64,000 bases of DNA from CAIVVT01 sp963838205 (lineage in GTDB: Bacteria; Acidobacteriota; Terriglobia; Bryobacterales; Bryobacteraceae). Below are positions 19,176 to 27,644 of the stretch, piece by piece (position 1 is the stretch's first letter; the number at the start of each line of letters is the position of its first letter). The DNA lies in the NCBI GenBank assembly GCA_963838205.1, contig CAWIQF010000003.1, positions 1 through 64,000 on the forward strand, read 5' to 3'. The notes below the pieces were generated by a model. That model was not told the DNA's origin. It ran no database searches and worked only from the letters and a program-made list of their open reading frames with translations. Position numbers and translations under genes: made by a program.

Positions 19176-20492
19176 ATGGCCTCCCGGAACACCAACCTAT
19201 ACCGCGCCAAGGCGCTGGAGCGCTTCGCCTCGCCGGACAACCTGGAACGGCTGGTGCCGGCGGTGCACCGGCGCGACTGGATGCCGGTGCTGGTCACGGG
19301 CGTGCTGTTCGCGTTGGGGCTGTTCTGGGCCGTGGCCGGGAGCGTGCCGACAGTCGTCGCCGGGCGCGGGGTGCTGCTGAAGCCGCGGCGCGTGGTGCGC
19401 GTGCAAGCCCTGAGCGGCGGCCGGTTGCTGGTGCTGACGGTGCGCGCCGGCGACGAGGTCGAGAAGGGCCAGATCATCGGCAAGCTGGACCAGTCGGAGA
19501 TTCGCAAGCGCATCGAAGAGGACCACGCCACTGTGGCGACGCTGGGGGTGCAGGATCGCGTCAAGATCGCCTCCGACCAGCAGCGGCTGCAGTTGCAGAT
19601 GCAACAGGACGCGGCCGAGCGGAGTTCGCTGGCGGTGCAGCGCTCCACGCTGGAGGCCTCGCTGGCTAACGCGCGAGCGCTGGTCGAGCCGCTGGCGGAA
19701 CATCGCAACGCGGTGCACGAGATGGTAAAGCAGGGGCTGCTGGGGCGGGCCGCGCACGAGGTGTCGGACGCGGAGTTCGCGTACCGCGATAACGATATCC
19801 GCATCGCGGAATACCAGTCGAAACTGTCGCAGATCGACGGACAGTTGAGACAGATCGAAACGCGCCAGGCGCAGCTCAGCCGCGAGACGCTGGAAGTTTC
19901 CACCGCGCGCCGGAACCAGATCGGCGAGATCGCGAAGAACATCGCCATCAACGAGGTGCAACTGCGGCAGAACGGCGACATCCGCAGCGAGTTCGGCGGA
20001 CGTGTGGTGGAAGTGCTGGCCACGCCGGGCCAAGTGCTGCCGCCGGGCGCGGCGGTGCTCTCGCTGCAGATCGAAGACCCGGACACAACGCTGACCAGCA
20101 TCTCCTATTTCCCGATAGCCGACGGCAAGAAGATCCAGCCAGGCATGCGCATCCAGGTAACGCCCGACACGGTGGAGCGCCAGCGCTTCGGCGGCATCCT
20201 GGGCACGGTGACGAAGGTCTCCCCGCTGCCGGTGACGCGCGAGGGCGCGCAGAGCGTGGTGGGCAATTCAGACGTCGTGCAGACACTGATGAGCGGCGGC
20301 GCGTATATCGAGGTGACGGCGCGGCTCGAGACCGACCCCGCGACCTTCAGCGGCTATCGCTGGTCGTCGTCGCGCGGGCCGAACCTGAAGATGTCGTCGG
20401 GCCTGACGCACCTCAGCCGGGTGACGGTGGAGGGGCGCGCGCCGATCACGTATCTGCTACCCATCCTGCGCGAATCGTCGGGGATCTACTGA
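19176..20492 (+). CDS. NHLM-type peptide secretion protein, HlyD-like membrane fusion adaptor
   Basis: A 438-aa adaptor with one N-terminal membrane helix (about 37-58), a biotinyl-lipoyl-like half motif (VQALSGGRLLVLTVRAGDEVEKGQIIGKLD), a long coiled coil (about 105-265) and a second lipoyl half (SEFGGRVVEVLATPGQVLPPGA) plus a C-terminal beta domain. This is the layout of NHLM bacteriocin-system secretion proteins (TIGR03794-like). It links the inner-membrane C39 ABC exporter to the periplasm or an outer-membrane channel. No TolC-like gene is in this operon, so a channel such as the TolC homologue at 29.6 kb may be shared; this is inference. Confidence 0.82.
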   Translation: MASRNTNLYRAKALERFASPDNLERLVPAVHRRDWMPVLVTGVLFALGLFWAVAGSVPTVVAGRGVLLKPRRVVRVQALSGGRLLVLTVRAGDEVEKGQIIGKLDQSEIRKRIEEDHATVATLGVQDRVKIASDQQRLQLQMQQDAAERSSLAVQRSTLEASLANARALVEPLAEHRNAVHEMVKQGLLGRAAHEVSDAEFAYRDNDIRIAEYQSKLSQIDGQLRQIETRQAQLSRETLEVSTARRNQIGEIAKNIAINEVQLRQNGDIRSEFGGRVVEVLATPGQVLPPGAAVLSLQIEDPDTTLTSISYFPIADGKKIQPGMRIQVTPDTVERQRFGGILGTVTKVSPLPVTREGAQSVVGNSDVVQTLMSGGAYIEVTARLETDPATFSGYRWSSSRGPNLKMSSGLTHLSRVTVEGRAPITYLLPILRESSGIY

Positions 20493-20506
20493 GGAGCGGC
20501 CACGCA

Positions 20507-22714
20507 GTGAAGAGGAAAGAGTCGCCGCTACCTTCGACCAGAGTCCGAACGCCGATGGTGTTGCAAATGGAGGCCGTCGAATGCGGCGCCGCCGCGCTGG
20601 CGATCATTCTGGGCTACTACCGGCGCATCGTTCCGCTGGCGGTGCTGCGGCGCGAGTGCGGAGTTTCGCGAGACGGCTCGAAGTGCTCGAACGTCTGCAA
20701 AGCGGCGCGCAACTACGGCCTGGTGGCCAAGGCGTTCAAGAAGGATCTGCCCGGACTGAAGGACCTGCGCTACCCCTACATCGTCTTCTGGAACTTCAAC
20801 CACTTCCTGGTAGTCGAGGGGTACCGCGACGGCCGGGTGTACCTGAACGACCCGGCCAGCGGCCCGCGCAGCGTGGATCTGGAGGAGTTCGACGAGAGCT
20901 ACACGGGCGTGGTGATGGTCATGGAGCCGGGGCCTGAGTTCCGGCCGGGCGGCCGCAAAAAGAGCATGCTCGGGAGCATCCGCGAGCGGCTCAAAGGCTC
21001 GCTGCGGCCGCTGCTGTTCGCGGCATTCACGGCGCTGCTGCTGGTGCTGCCGGGCCTGGCAACGCCGGCGCTGACCCAGACCTTCGTGGACAAAGTGCTG
21101 GTGCAGGGCTTTCGCGACTGGGGGCGGCCGCTGGTGCTGGGCATCATGCTGGCCGCGCTGCTGAAGGCGTTTCTGACGAGCATCGAACTGCGCGTGTTGC
21201 GCTTCATGCAGATCAAGCTGGCGGTCTCGATGGCGGGCCGATTCGTGTGGCAACTGTTCCATCTGCCCGCGGCCTTCTACGCGCAGCGCTACGCGGGCGA
21301 GATCAGTAGCCGCATCGCATTGAACGACAATGTCGCCGCGGTGCTCTCGGGCCGCCTGGCGACAACGGCCATCGACGTCCTGATGATGATCTTCTACCTG
21401 GCGGTGATGCTGCAGTTCGACGTGCGGCTGTCGCTGGTGGCGGCGGCATTCGCCGGGCTGAACTTCGCCACGCTGCGCTGGATCGCGCGCAAACGGGTGG
21501 AGGGCAACTACCGGCTGGCCGCGAACACGGGCAAGACGGTGGGCTTCGGCATCGCGGGCTTGCAGAGCATCCGCACGCTCAAGGCGTCGGGCCTGGAGTC
21601 CGATTTCTACGCGCGCTGGGCCGGCTACTTCGCCAATCTCGGCATCTCGCAGACGGAACTGGGTCAGACCAACAACGTGCTGGGCGTGCTGCCCGGGTTC
21701 CTGACGGCTCTAATGACCGCGTGCATTCTGGTGTTCGGCGGTTTCGAGGTGATGCGCGGCCAACTAAGCATCGGCCAGTTGGTCGCATTCCAGAGCCTGA
21801 CGACGAGCTTCCTGCTGCCGGTGATCAGCCTGGTCAGCCTGGGCGAAACGCTGCAGGTGCTGGAGGGCGACCTGAGCCGGCTGGACGACGTGCTGAGCAA
21901 TCCGGTGGCGCCGGAGCCGGAACCGGGCGATCGAGGGGCCGGGATGGCGGTGCGGCTGCAAGGGCGGCTGGAGTTTCGCAACGTCTCATTCGGCTACAGC
22001 GCAGTGATACCGCCGCTGATCGAGGGGCTGTCATTCATCCTGCAGCCGGGCCAGCGCATCGCGCTGGTCGGAGGCAGCGGATCGGGCAAATCGACCATCG
22101 CCAAGCTGGTGGCGGGCCTGTACCTGCCGACCGGCGGAGAGATCCTGTTCGACGGGGTGCCGGCCAGCCAGATTCCGCGCGAGGTGATGGCGCACTCGCT
22201 GGCGATGGTGGAGCAGGACATCCTGCTGTTCGGCGGGACGGTGCGCGACAACCTGACGCTGTGGGATGCCTCGACGCCGGAGGAGAGCGTGGTGCAAGCG
22301 TGCGAGGATGCCCTGATCGACGACGCGATCCGCGCGCTGCCGGAGGGCTACCGGAGTTCGCTGCTGGAGGGCGCGGCCAACCTCAGTGGCGGCCAGCGGC
22401 AGAGGCTGGAGATCGCGCGCGCGCTGGCCTGCAACCCGTCGCTGCTGATCATGGACGAAGCTACCAGCGCGCTGGACGCCGAGACCGAGCGGCTGATCGA
22501 CCGCAACATCCGTCGTCGGGGCTGCAGTTCGGTGATCGTGGCGCACCGGCTGAGCACGATTCGCGATTGCGACGAGATCGTGGTGCTCGACCAGGGCAAA
22601 GTGGTGCAGCGCGGCACGCACGCCGAGATGGTCCGCGCAGGAGGCCACTATCTGCGGCTGCTGGCCGACGATCCCGCGGCGCAGGCGCATACGGGCGAGG
22701 AGAGCGCGGCGTGA
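20507..22714 (+). CDS. C39 peptidase-containing ABC exporter (NHLM type)
   Basis: A 735-aa exporter. The N-terminal C39 cysteine peptidase (about 12-145) has an apparently intact catalytic set: Gln20, Cys26 (QMEAVECGAAAL), His99 (NFNHFLVVEG) and Asp115 (NDPASG). A six-helix ABC membrane domain (about 160-440) follows, then the ATPase domain with Walker A GGSGSGKST, signature LSGGQRQRLEIARAL and Walker B LLIMDEATSALD. Such exporters cut leaders after Gly-Gly and export the core peptide. The six Gly-Gly peptides at 26.3-28.1 kb are the obvious substrates. The start is GTG with GAGGAG about 11 bases upstream. The stop overlaps the next gene by four bases (GTGA). Confidence 0.9.
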   Translation: MKRKESPLPSTRVRTPMVLQMEAVECGAAALAIILGYYRRIVPLAVLRRECGVSRDGSKCSNVCKAARNYGLVAKAFKKDLPGLKDLRYPYIVFWNFNHFLVVEGYRDGRVYLNDPASGPRSVDLEEFDESYTGVVMVMEPGPEFRPGGRKKSMLGSIRERLKGSLRPLLFAAFTALLLVLPGLATPALTQTFVDKVLVQGFRDWGRPLVLGIMLAALLKAFLTSIELRVLRFMQIKLAVSMAGRFVWQLFHLPAAFYAQRYAGEISSRIALNDNVAAVLSGRLATTAIDVLMMIFYLAVMLQFDVRLSLVAAAFAGLNFATLRWIARKRVEGNYRLAANTGKTVGFGIAGLQSIRTLKASGLESDFYARWAGYFANLGISQTELGQTNNVLGVLPGFLTALMTACILVFGGFEVMRGQLSIGQLVAFQSLTTSFLLPVISLVSLGETLQVLEGDLSRLDDVLSNPVAPEPEPGDRGAGMAVRLQGRLEFRNVSFGYSAVIPPLIEGLSFILQPGQRIALVGGSGSGKSTIAKLVAGLYLPTGGEILFDGVPASQIPREVMAHSLAMVEQDILLFGGTVRDNLTLWDASTPEESVVQACEDALIDDAIRALPEGYRSSLLEGAANLSGGQRQRLEIARALACNPSLLIMDEATSALDAETERLIDRNIRRRGCSSVIVAHRLSTIRDCDEIVVLDQGKVVQRGTHAEMVRAGGHYLRLLADDPAAQAHTGEESAA

Positions 22715-25407
22715 GCGCGCCACCGGCGAAGAGCCCGGCCGAGGGCCTGGAGCTGTGGGACAACCAGCCGCTGTGGCTGGACGATGCGCGGACGGCGTGG
22801 CGGCTGGAATCGGGCGTGCTGGGCGTGTTTGCGACTACCCGCGAGACAGCGGCCGGCGCATCGGCCGAAGACGGCGGCGCGCGGAGCGTCACGGGCGCGC
22901 GGCACTTCCTGTTCGCGATCGCGCCGGGAGAGATCGTGCCGCCCATGCCCGCGCCGGCGGGCGAATGGCAACTGATGGCGCTGGCGCTCGAAGAGAGCCG
23001 CATCCGTCCGCTGCCGTATCCGCCGGCTGACCCGGATGAAGAGATGGAGCGGGCGATCCGGCATTGGCTGGATTCGCTCGGCCGCGCGGTCGGCGGCCCG
23101 GATTTCGTGCCGTGGCCGGAAGAGGGCGCGGTGCAGGCGCTGGCGCGGCTGAGGCCGGCGTTCTACGAGGCGTGGGCGCAGGTGGCGGCGCGCAAGGAAG
23201 CCGAGGACCGGCAGCGGTTTGAGGAGCGCCGGCGCGTGGACCAGGCGCTGGCCTCGCGCGCGTTGGAGCATCTGGCCGATGCCGCGGCCAGCGGGGCGCG
23301 CGAACGCATACCGCTCGAAGGCTCGCACTTGCTGGTGGCGCTGCGGGCGATTGGACGCGCGCAAGGCATCACAGTGCGTCCGGCGATGGACGATGGAAGC
23401 CGGCACACGCAGCTCTCGGCGATCGCCCAGCGCTCCGGATTCCGCACGCGGATGGTGGTGCTGAGCGGCATGTGGTGGGAGAGCGAGAACGGCCCGCTGC
23501 TGGCGTTCCTCAAAGCGGACAGCCGCAGCGTGGCGCTGCTGCCGGCCAAGCCGGGCCGCTGGGGCGGTCCGCGCTACGAACTGTTCGACCCGGCCGACGG
23601 GAGCCGCCGGCGCGTGGATGCGGAGAGCGCGTTCGCGCTCGAGCCGCGCGGCTACGTGCTGTACCGCGCGTTTCCGCGGGACCGGCGCACGGCTTCGCTG
23701 ATCCGCTTCGCGCTGCACAACAACTGGCACGATCTGCGGACGATCGCGCTGGCGGGAATCGCCGCGATGGCCCTGGGCCTGGTGGCTCCGCAAGCCACGG
23801 CGGTGCTGATCGATCAGGCGATTCCGGACGCCGACCGCAGCATGGTGTGGCAACTGGGGCTGGCGATGCTGGCCTCGGCGGTGGGGGCGATGCTGTTCCT
23901 GTTGACGCAGTCGCTGGCGACGCTGCGGGTGCAGAGCGCGCTGTACACGGAGTTGCAGGCGGGGGTGTGGGACTTCCTGCTCAAGCTGCGCCCAGCGTTC
24001 TTCCGCCGCTACACGGCGGGCGAGCTGAGCGGGCGGGCCTACGCGCTGACGCGCATCGAGCAGATCCTCTCGACCGAAGCGCTGCGCACGCTGTTCGCCG
24101 GAACAGCCTCGTTCCTGACGCTGGCTCTGATGTTCTACTACAGCCTGAAGCTGGGTTGCATCGCGCTGGCGAGCGGTGCGGTCATCGTGGGCTGGATGGC
24201 GCTGCGCATGCGGTGGCTGGTGCGGCTGCAGTCCCAGGTGCAGGAGGTGGAAGGGCTGCTGTCGGGCGTGGTGCTGCAGTTGATCAACGCGGTGTCGAAG
24301 CTGCGGGTGGCCGGAGCGGAGCGGCGCGCGTTTGCCTATTGGGCGCGGGAGTACGGCCGCAAGCAGTCGCTGAGCCTGCGGGTGCAGGCGTTGAAGGACC
24401 AGATCCGGCTGGTGAACCTGACGGTGCCGGTGCTGGCGCTGGGCTGCTCGTTCCTCTACATGCTGGGACCCGGCGTGCCGGGCGCGGGGGCCGCGGACGG
24501 TGCGCCGCTGCCGCTGGGCACGTTCCTGGCCTTCATCGCCGCACAGACCATCTTCCTGACCAGCCTGACGCAGGCCGGCGACGTGCTCTCGAGGATGGTG
24601 CAGGCGCACACGCTGTGGATCCGCACGCGCACGATTCTCGACGAGACGCCCGAGGTGGACGCGACTAAGACGAGCATCGGCCGGCTGCGGGGCCGCATCG
24701 ATATCGAGCACGCAACGTTCCGTTACCGCGACGACGGCCCGCTGACGCTGGACGACATCACGATCCACGCCGAGCCGGGCCAGTGCATCGCATTGACCGG
24801 GCCGTCGGGCAGCGGCAAGTCGACCATCCTGAACCTGCTGCTGCACTTCGAGACGCCCATGTCGGGGGCGATCTACCTCGACGGGCAAGAGCTTTCGAGC
24901 CTGGACATCACGGCCGTGCGGCGGCAGATCGGCGTGGTGACGCAGGACGGCAAGATCATGTCGGGTTCGATCTTCGAGAACATCGCCTGCGGCGGCTATT
25001 GCACGATGGAGCAGGCCTGGGATGCGGCCCGGGCGGCGGGTCTGGGCGAGGACATCGAGAGCATGCCGATGGGCATGCACACGGTGATCGCCGAAGGCGG
25101 GGGCAACATCAGCGGCGGGCAGCGGCAACGGCTGCTGATCGCCCGCGCGCTGGTGCGCAACCCGAGCATCGTGGTCTTCGACGAGGCCACCAGCGCGCTG
25201 GACAACCGCACGCAAGCGATCGTCACCGCCAGCCTGAACCAACTCAACGTGACGCGGATCCTGGTGGCCCACCGGCTGAGCACGATCCGGCAGGCCGACC
25301 GGATCTACGTCGTCGAAGCCGGCCGCGTGGTGCAGCAGGGCGGATACGACGAACTGGTGGCCGCGGAGGGTCTGTTCGCCCGCCTGGTGCAGCGGCAGAG
25401 CGCCTGA
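22711..25407 (+). CDS. Second NHLM-type ABC exporter subunit with N-terminal extension
   Basis: An 898-aa ABC protein. Residues 1-330 form a soluble N-terminal extension with no catalytic Cys/His pair, typical of the non-proteolytic NHLM subunit (TIGR03797-like). A membrane domain follows (about 335-620), then the ATPase domain with Walker A TGPSGSGKST near 695, signature ISGGQRQRLLIARAL near 800 and Walker B IVVFDEATSALD. It probably heterodimerises with the C39 subunit. The start is GTG 22711, overlapping the previous stop. The open frame running back to 21721 is an antisense-like shadow within the C39 gene and is not coding. Confidence 0.85.
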   Translation: MSAPPAKSPAEGLELWDNQPLWLDDARTAWRLESGVLGVFATTRETAAGASAEDGGARSVTGARHFLFAIAPGEIVPPMPAPAGEWQLMALALEESRIRPLPYPPADPDEEMERAIRHWLDSLGRAVGGPDFVPWPEEGAVQALARLRPAFYEAWAQVAARKEAEDRQRFEERRRVDQALASRALEHLADAAASGARERIPLEGSHLLVALRAIGRAQGITVRPAMDDGSRHTQLSAIAQRSGFRTRMVVLSGMWWESENGPLLAFLKADSRSVALLPAKPGRWGGPRYELFDPADGSRRRVDAESAFALEPRGYVLYRAFPRDRRTASLIRFALHNNWHDLRTIALAGIAAMALGLVAPQATAVLIDQAIPDADRSMVWQLGLAMLASAVGAMLFLLTQSLATLRVQSALYTELQAGVWDFLLKLRPAFFRRYTAGELSGRAYALTRIEQILSTEALRTLFAGTASFLTLALMFYYSLKLGCIALASGAVIVGWMALRMRWLVRLQSQVQEVEGLLSGVVLQLINAVSKLRVAGAERRAFAYWAREYGRKQSLSLRVQALKDQIRLVNLTVPVLALGCSFLYMLGPGVPGAGAADGAPLPLGTFLAFIAAQTIFLTSLTQAGDVLSRMVQAHTLWIRTRTILDETPEVDATKTSIGRLRGRIDIEHATFRYRDDGPLTLDDITIHAEPGQCIALTGPSGSGKSTILNLLLHFETPMSGAIYLDGQELSSLDITAVRRQIGVVTQDGKIMSGSIFENIACGGYCTMEQAWDAARAAGLGEDIESMPMGMHTVIAEGGGNISGGQRQRLLIARALVRNPSIVVFDEATSALDNRTQAIVTASLNQLNVTRILVAHRLSTIRQADRIYVVEAGRVVQQGGYDELVAAEGLFARLVQRQSA

Positions 25408-25524
25408 GCGTCTGATTGTAAGTTTCTTATTTACAACTACTTACCGAATTCTTGTCAGGAGCCCGAGCGCGCCTGGGACGCCGTCAGCCACACGGCTTGA
25501 ACCTTCCCGGCGGGAACGGGCGAC

Positions 25525-25592
25525 GCAGCGTGCGCAACAAAGTGGAGGATCAAAGCCAATTGTCGACTTTTCTTTTTAGAATGATTGACTTA
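25525..25592. repeat. Direct repeat copy 1 upstream of the peptide cassette
   Basis: A 68-base segment beginning GCAGCGTGCGCAACAAAG and ending in the AT-rich CTTTTTAGAATGATTGACTT. It recurs 128 bases downstream with about 85 percent identity and one single-base indel. No frame spans both copies. The AT-rich 3' half contains TAGAAT, a possible -10 element. Confidence 0.7.
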
Positions 25593-25652
25593 TATTGGCT
25601 ATCTTTCGGACATTTGGATCCCTGGTCACCGGACGCCAAGGAGCGCGTCGGT

Positions 25653-25721
25653 GCAGCGTGCACAACAAAATGGCAGGAACAAAGCCAATTATCGCCTTTG
25701 CTTTTTAGAATGATTGGCTTA
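25653..25721. repeat. Direct repeat copy 2 upstream of the peptide cassette
   Basis: The second copy of the 68/69-base repeat. Unlike copy 1, its 3' edge reads ATTGGCTTAGG and creates the start of a sigma-54-like element at 25714-25730. Confidence 0.7.
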
Positions 25722-25730
25722 GGCTGTGCA
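25714..25730 (+). promoter_or_regulatory. Weak sigma-54-like promoter
   Basis: TTGGCTTAGGCTGTGCA keeps the invariant GG and GC dinucleotides with the required spacing, and shares TTGGC and TGCA with the -24/-12 consensus. It deviates at four other consensus positions. It lies 544 bases before the first peptide gene. I see nothing else identifiable in 25731-26077 apart from a short 24-codon frame without leader features. Confidence 0.3.
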
Positions 25731-26077
25731 TATTCGCTAAATATTCGGAATTGTCAAAGAACGGGGCCGGCGCGCCGTGCAGGCGACCGGCTACTTCGAG
25801 CTTACTCCCGGCCGTCAAGCGAAAGGCGCAGCGGGATTCGAGAGCGCGGTGCCGGGAAGGCGGGCGCAGGATTCCGGCGCGCGATTGTCTACGAAGTGGT
25901 AAGCTATTCACTACATTGTGGACAGTTTAGGGAAGATTCAAGGATGCAGGCGAGGATCATGGGATACGAAGCGCGTCGCTCCAGACTAGATCCATCTGAT
26001 GATAAGTCATTTATTTAGTTCATATTACGATTAAGAATGAAACGGATCAGGGAGCCGGTGCGGTGGCGACAGGGCGT

Positions 26078-26094
26078 TTGGCATACTGCTTGCA
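26078..26094 (+). promoter_or_regulatory. Sigma-54 (-24/-12) promoter for the leader-peptide cassette
   Basis: TTGGCATACTGCTTGCA matches the sigma-54 consensus YTGGCACGRNNNTTGCW at every position except three inner ones (C, G, R). It has TTGGCA at -24, TTGCA at -12 and correct GG-GC spacing. It is followed by a 170-base leader before the first peptide gene, which starts at 26274. This implies control by an enhancer-binding activator. Confidence 0.55.
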
Positions 26095-26273
26095 CACTAA
26101 TGTGCAGACAGAATATCTTCCACAAACTTGGCGAGCGGGGCGGATTCGATGATTCTTCATTGACTCCGTATGAATCGAATGCTGGCAGAGCGAGGGCGCG
26201 CGCATGGCACGGGGCCAGGCGGAAGGGTTCGAGAGATGGCAGGCAAGTCTGGAAACCACACGAGGAGCACACG

Positions 26274-26396
26274 ATGAGCACGAATAATTCACAGGATCCC
26301 GAAACTAAGCCCAAAGATGAACTCACAGAACAGCAGCAGGAAGAAGTGACTGGCGGATTCACCAGGGCGTCCGGCGATTCGCCAGTGAAGTATTAG
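26274..26396 (+). CDS. Double-glycine leader peptide 1
   Basis: A 40-aa precursor peptide. The leader is MSTNNSQDPETKPKDELTEQ followed by QQEEVTGG; the predicted core after Gly-Gly is FTRASGDSPVKY (12 aa). The ribosome site GAGGAG (26262-26267) has ideal 6-base spacing. The leader shares the pattern DPETKP-x-ELTEEQ-x-x-EV-S/T/A-GG with five neighbours. It is presumably cut by the C39 domain of the exporter encoded 3.6 kb upstream. The longer frame back to 26037 lacks any signal. Function of the core is unknown. Confidence 0.8.
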   Translation: MSTNNSQDPETKPKDELTEQQQEEVTGGFTRASGDSPVKY

Positions 26397-26775
26397 TAAT
26401 GAATCTGCGTGGGTGATCTTGGTGGCGGCCCCGAAGGAAGGTGGCAGGAGGGATGGAGGAAACTGCCGGAGGCAGTACGGAAAAAGCGTCCAATCGCTCG
26501 TACCGCGACCGGGAGCGGGACTGGGAAGAACCGAAGGAGTTGATGAAGCCCAGCTCCCAATGTTGGGCCGAACGGCTTGAGGAGCAGCGGAAGAGCCGGA
26601 CGGCCTGTCAGGGAGCATAGAACCGGTCCGGATCTTGTTAGATGGGCCGAGCTTTGGGCCGGCCGTTGGGATTGCTAGTTGCGCCTCAAGGGCCGCACAG
26701 GCCCGACGGAGACGGGCGCAGAGTATCAACGCTTCGAGAGCCGCCGAAGGCGCGAAATCAGCATAGGAGAATGAC
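26397..26775. other. 379-base gap between peptide genes 1 and 2
   Basis: No leader-like frame is present. A degenerate sigma-54-like element may lie at about 26667-26684 (TGGG then 10 bases then GC, within GTTGGGATTGCTAGTTGCG), about 95 bases upstream of peptide gene 2. It is a weaker match than the one at 26078. Confidence 0.3.
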
Positions 26776-26883
26776 ATGGATCCCGAAACCAAGCCTACGG
26801 GCGAATTGACCGAAGAGCAGGCCGGCGAAGTGGCCGGCGGCGGCGGCGGGCAGTGGTCTGGAAAAACCAACGGCCAGAGCTAA
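26776..26883 (+). CDS. Double-glycine leader peptide 2
   Basis: A 35-aa precursor that begins at DPETKP without the MSTN/MSN extension of its siblings. The leader ends GELTEEQAGEVAGG and the predicted core is GGGQWSGKTNGQS (13 aa). AGGAGA at 26765-26770, 5 bases before ATG 26776, supports the start. The core has five Gly in a row across the cleavage site, so the exact cut is ambiguous. It belongs to the peptide family exported by the C39/NHLM operon. Confidence 0.75.
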   Translation: MDPETKPTGELTEEQAGEVAGGGGGQWSGKTNGQS

Positions 26884-27015
26884 CCGAGGAGCCGGCGGGC
26901 CCCTTGGCAAAGGGAGCCGAATGCGAAGCGGATGGCGGAGGGCTATTTTTCTGCCTGAGGCGAGGTGTCAACGCACGAAAAAGCCAGCCATGGCAACAAG
27001 ACAAGGGAGCACACA

Positions 27016-27156
27016 ATGAGCACGAACAGTTCACAGGATCCGGAAACGAAGGCCGAGGGCGAACTGAGCGAAGAGCAAGAGAGCGACGTGTCGGGCGGGA
27101 TCGGTTCCCAAAGCAGCGGCGCCGGCGCGGGCAAGGTGACCTTCAATCCGTTCTAG
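27016..27156 (+). CDS. Double-glycine leader peptide 3
   Basis: A 46-aa precursor, the longest of the six. The leader begins MSTNSSQDPETKAEGELS and ends EEQESDVSGG. The predicted core is IGSQSSGAGAGKVTFNPF (18 aa), rich in Gly and Ser. GGGAG at 27005-27009 lies 6 bases before the ATG. Its N-terminus is nearly identical to peptide 1 (MSTN-SQDPETK), so 1 and 3 form a subgroup. The frame upstream to 26965 carries no ribosome site. Confidence 0.8.
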   Translation: MSTNSSQDPETKAEGELSEEQESDVSGGIGSQSSGAGAGKVTFNPF

Positions 27157-27264
27157 CCACGCTGGGGCGGCTGACGAGAGAACACGAAGCCGGGAATTGC
27201 CGACTCACCTCGGCCAGCCGGTCCGGTGGCCTTTTTTCGAGCTTCTCTGAGGGGGAGGAATTCC

Positions 27265-27355
27265 GCTGTCGCGTGCATAATGGGCAGCGAAAACCTAAAA
27301 CGCATGCAACCGCCAAACATGGCGCGACCGCAAAAAGGAACCACAACCATGAGCA
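27265..27355. repeat. Duplicated upstream cassette, copy ahead of peptide 4
   Basis: About 90 bases beginning GCTGTCGCGTGCATAATGGG and including CAACCGCCAAACATGGCGCG and the AAAGGAACCACAACC ribosome-site region. It recurs at 27861-27952 ahead of peptide 6 with high identity. The segment carries the 5' leader and translation start, so whole gene cassettes seem to have been copied. Confidence 0.65.
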
Positions 27356-27459
27356 ACTTCGATCCCGAAAACAAGCCCGAAGGCGAACTGACGGACGAGC
27401 AGACGAGTGAGGTGTCGGGAGGGTTGAACCCCCAACCGCTGCCGCCGGGCCGTTCGTAA
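27349..27459 (+). CDS. Double-glycine leader peptide 4
   Basis: A 36-aa precursor: leader MSNFDPENKPEGELTDEQ then TSEVSGG, predicted core LNPQPLPPGRS (11 aa), proline-rich. AAAGGA about 9 bases upstream sets the start at 27349. The core region is almost identical in DNA to peptide 5 (about 33 bases from the SGG codons through LNPQPLPP), while the leaders differ. Peptide 5 begins 62 bases downstream, so 4 and 5 may be co-transcribed. Confidence 0.8.
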   Translation: MSNFDPENKPEGELTDEQTSEVSGGLNPQPLPPGRS

Positions 27460-27521
27460 CCGCAGGCCGATTTCACGCCCATTTGGCAGACAGAGCGCGA
27501 CAAGAGAAAGGAACCACGACA

Positions 27522-27644
27522 ATGAGCAATTTGCAGGAACCGGAAACCAAGCCCGCGGCCGAGCTGACGGAAGAGCAGTCGGCTGAGGTATCGGGAGGGT
27601 TGAACCCCCAACCGCTGCCGCCGCTCGAAATCCCCAGGTATTAG
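27522..27644 (+). CDS. Double-glycine leader peptide 5
   Basis: A 40-aa precursor: leader MSNLQEPETKPAAELTEEQ then SAEVSGG, predicted core LNPQPLPPLEIPRY (14 aa). The first eight core residues equal those of peptide 4, and the tail differs. AAAGGA (27507-27512) precedes ATG 27522 by nine bases. The proline-rich core lacks Cys, Ser/Thr-rich or Asn-rich patterns that would suggest lanthionine or heterocycle chemistry. Confidence 0.8.
   Translation: MSNLQEPETKPAAELTEEQSAEVSGGLNPQPLPPLEIPRY

Noticed and set aside
21721..22710. N-terminal extension of the second ABC subunit back to 21721
   Set aside because: This stretch is the other frame of the C39 exporter gene and shows no domain; GTG 22711 at the gene junction fits.
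22648..25272. Long minus-strand open frame of 874 codons
   Set aside because: Antisense shadow of the second ABC exporter gene; composition is Arg/His/Gln-rich with no domain.
25650..25700. Sigma-54-like TGGCAGGAACAAAGC in the direct repeat
   Set aside because: The -12 half reads AAGC rather than TTGC and the other copy lacks GG.
25944..26018. 24-codon frame (MQARIMGYEARRSRLDPSDD...) upstream of peptide 1
   Set aside because: It lacks the leader pattern and Gly-Gly site, and the ribosome site is misplaced at both possible ATGs.
26884..27015. Sigma-54-like TTGGCA before peptide 3
   Set aside because: The required GC dinucleotide is missing at the -12 position.
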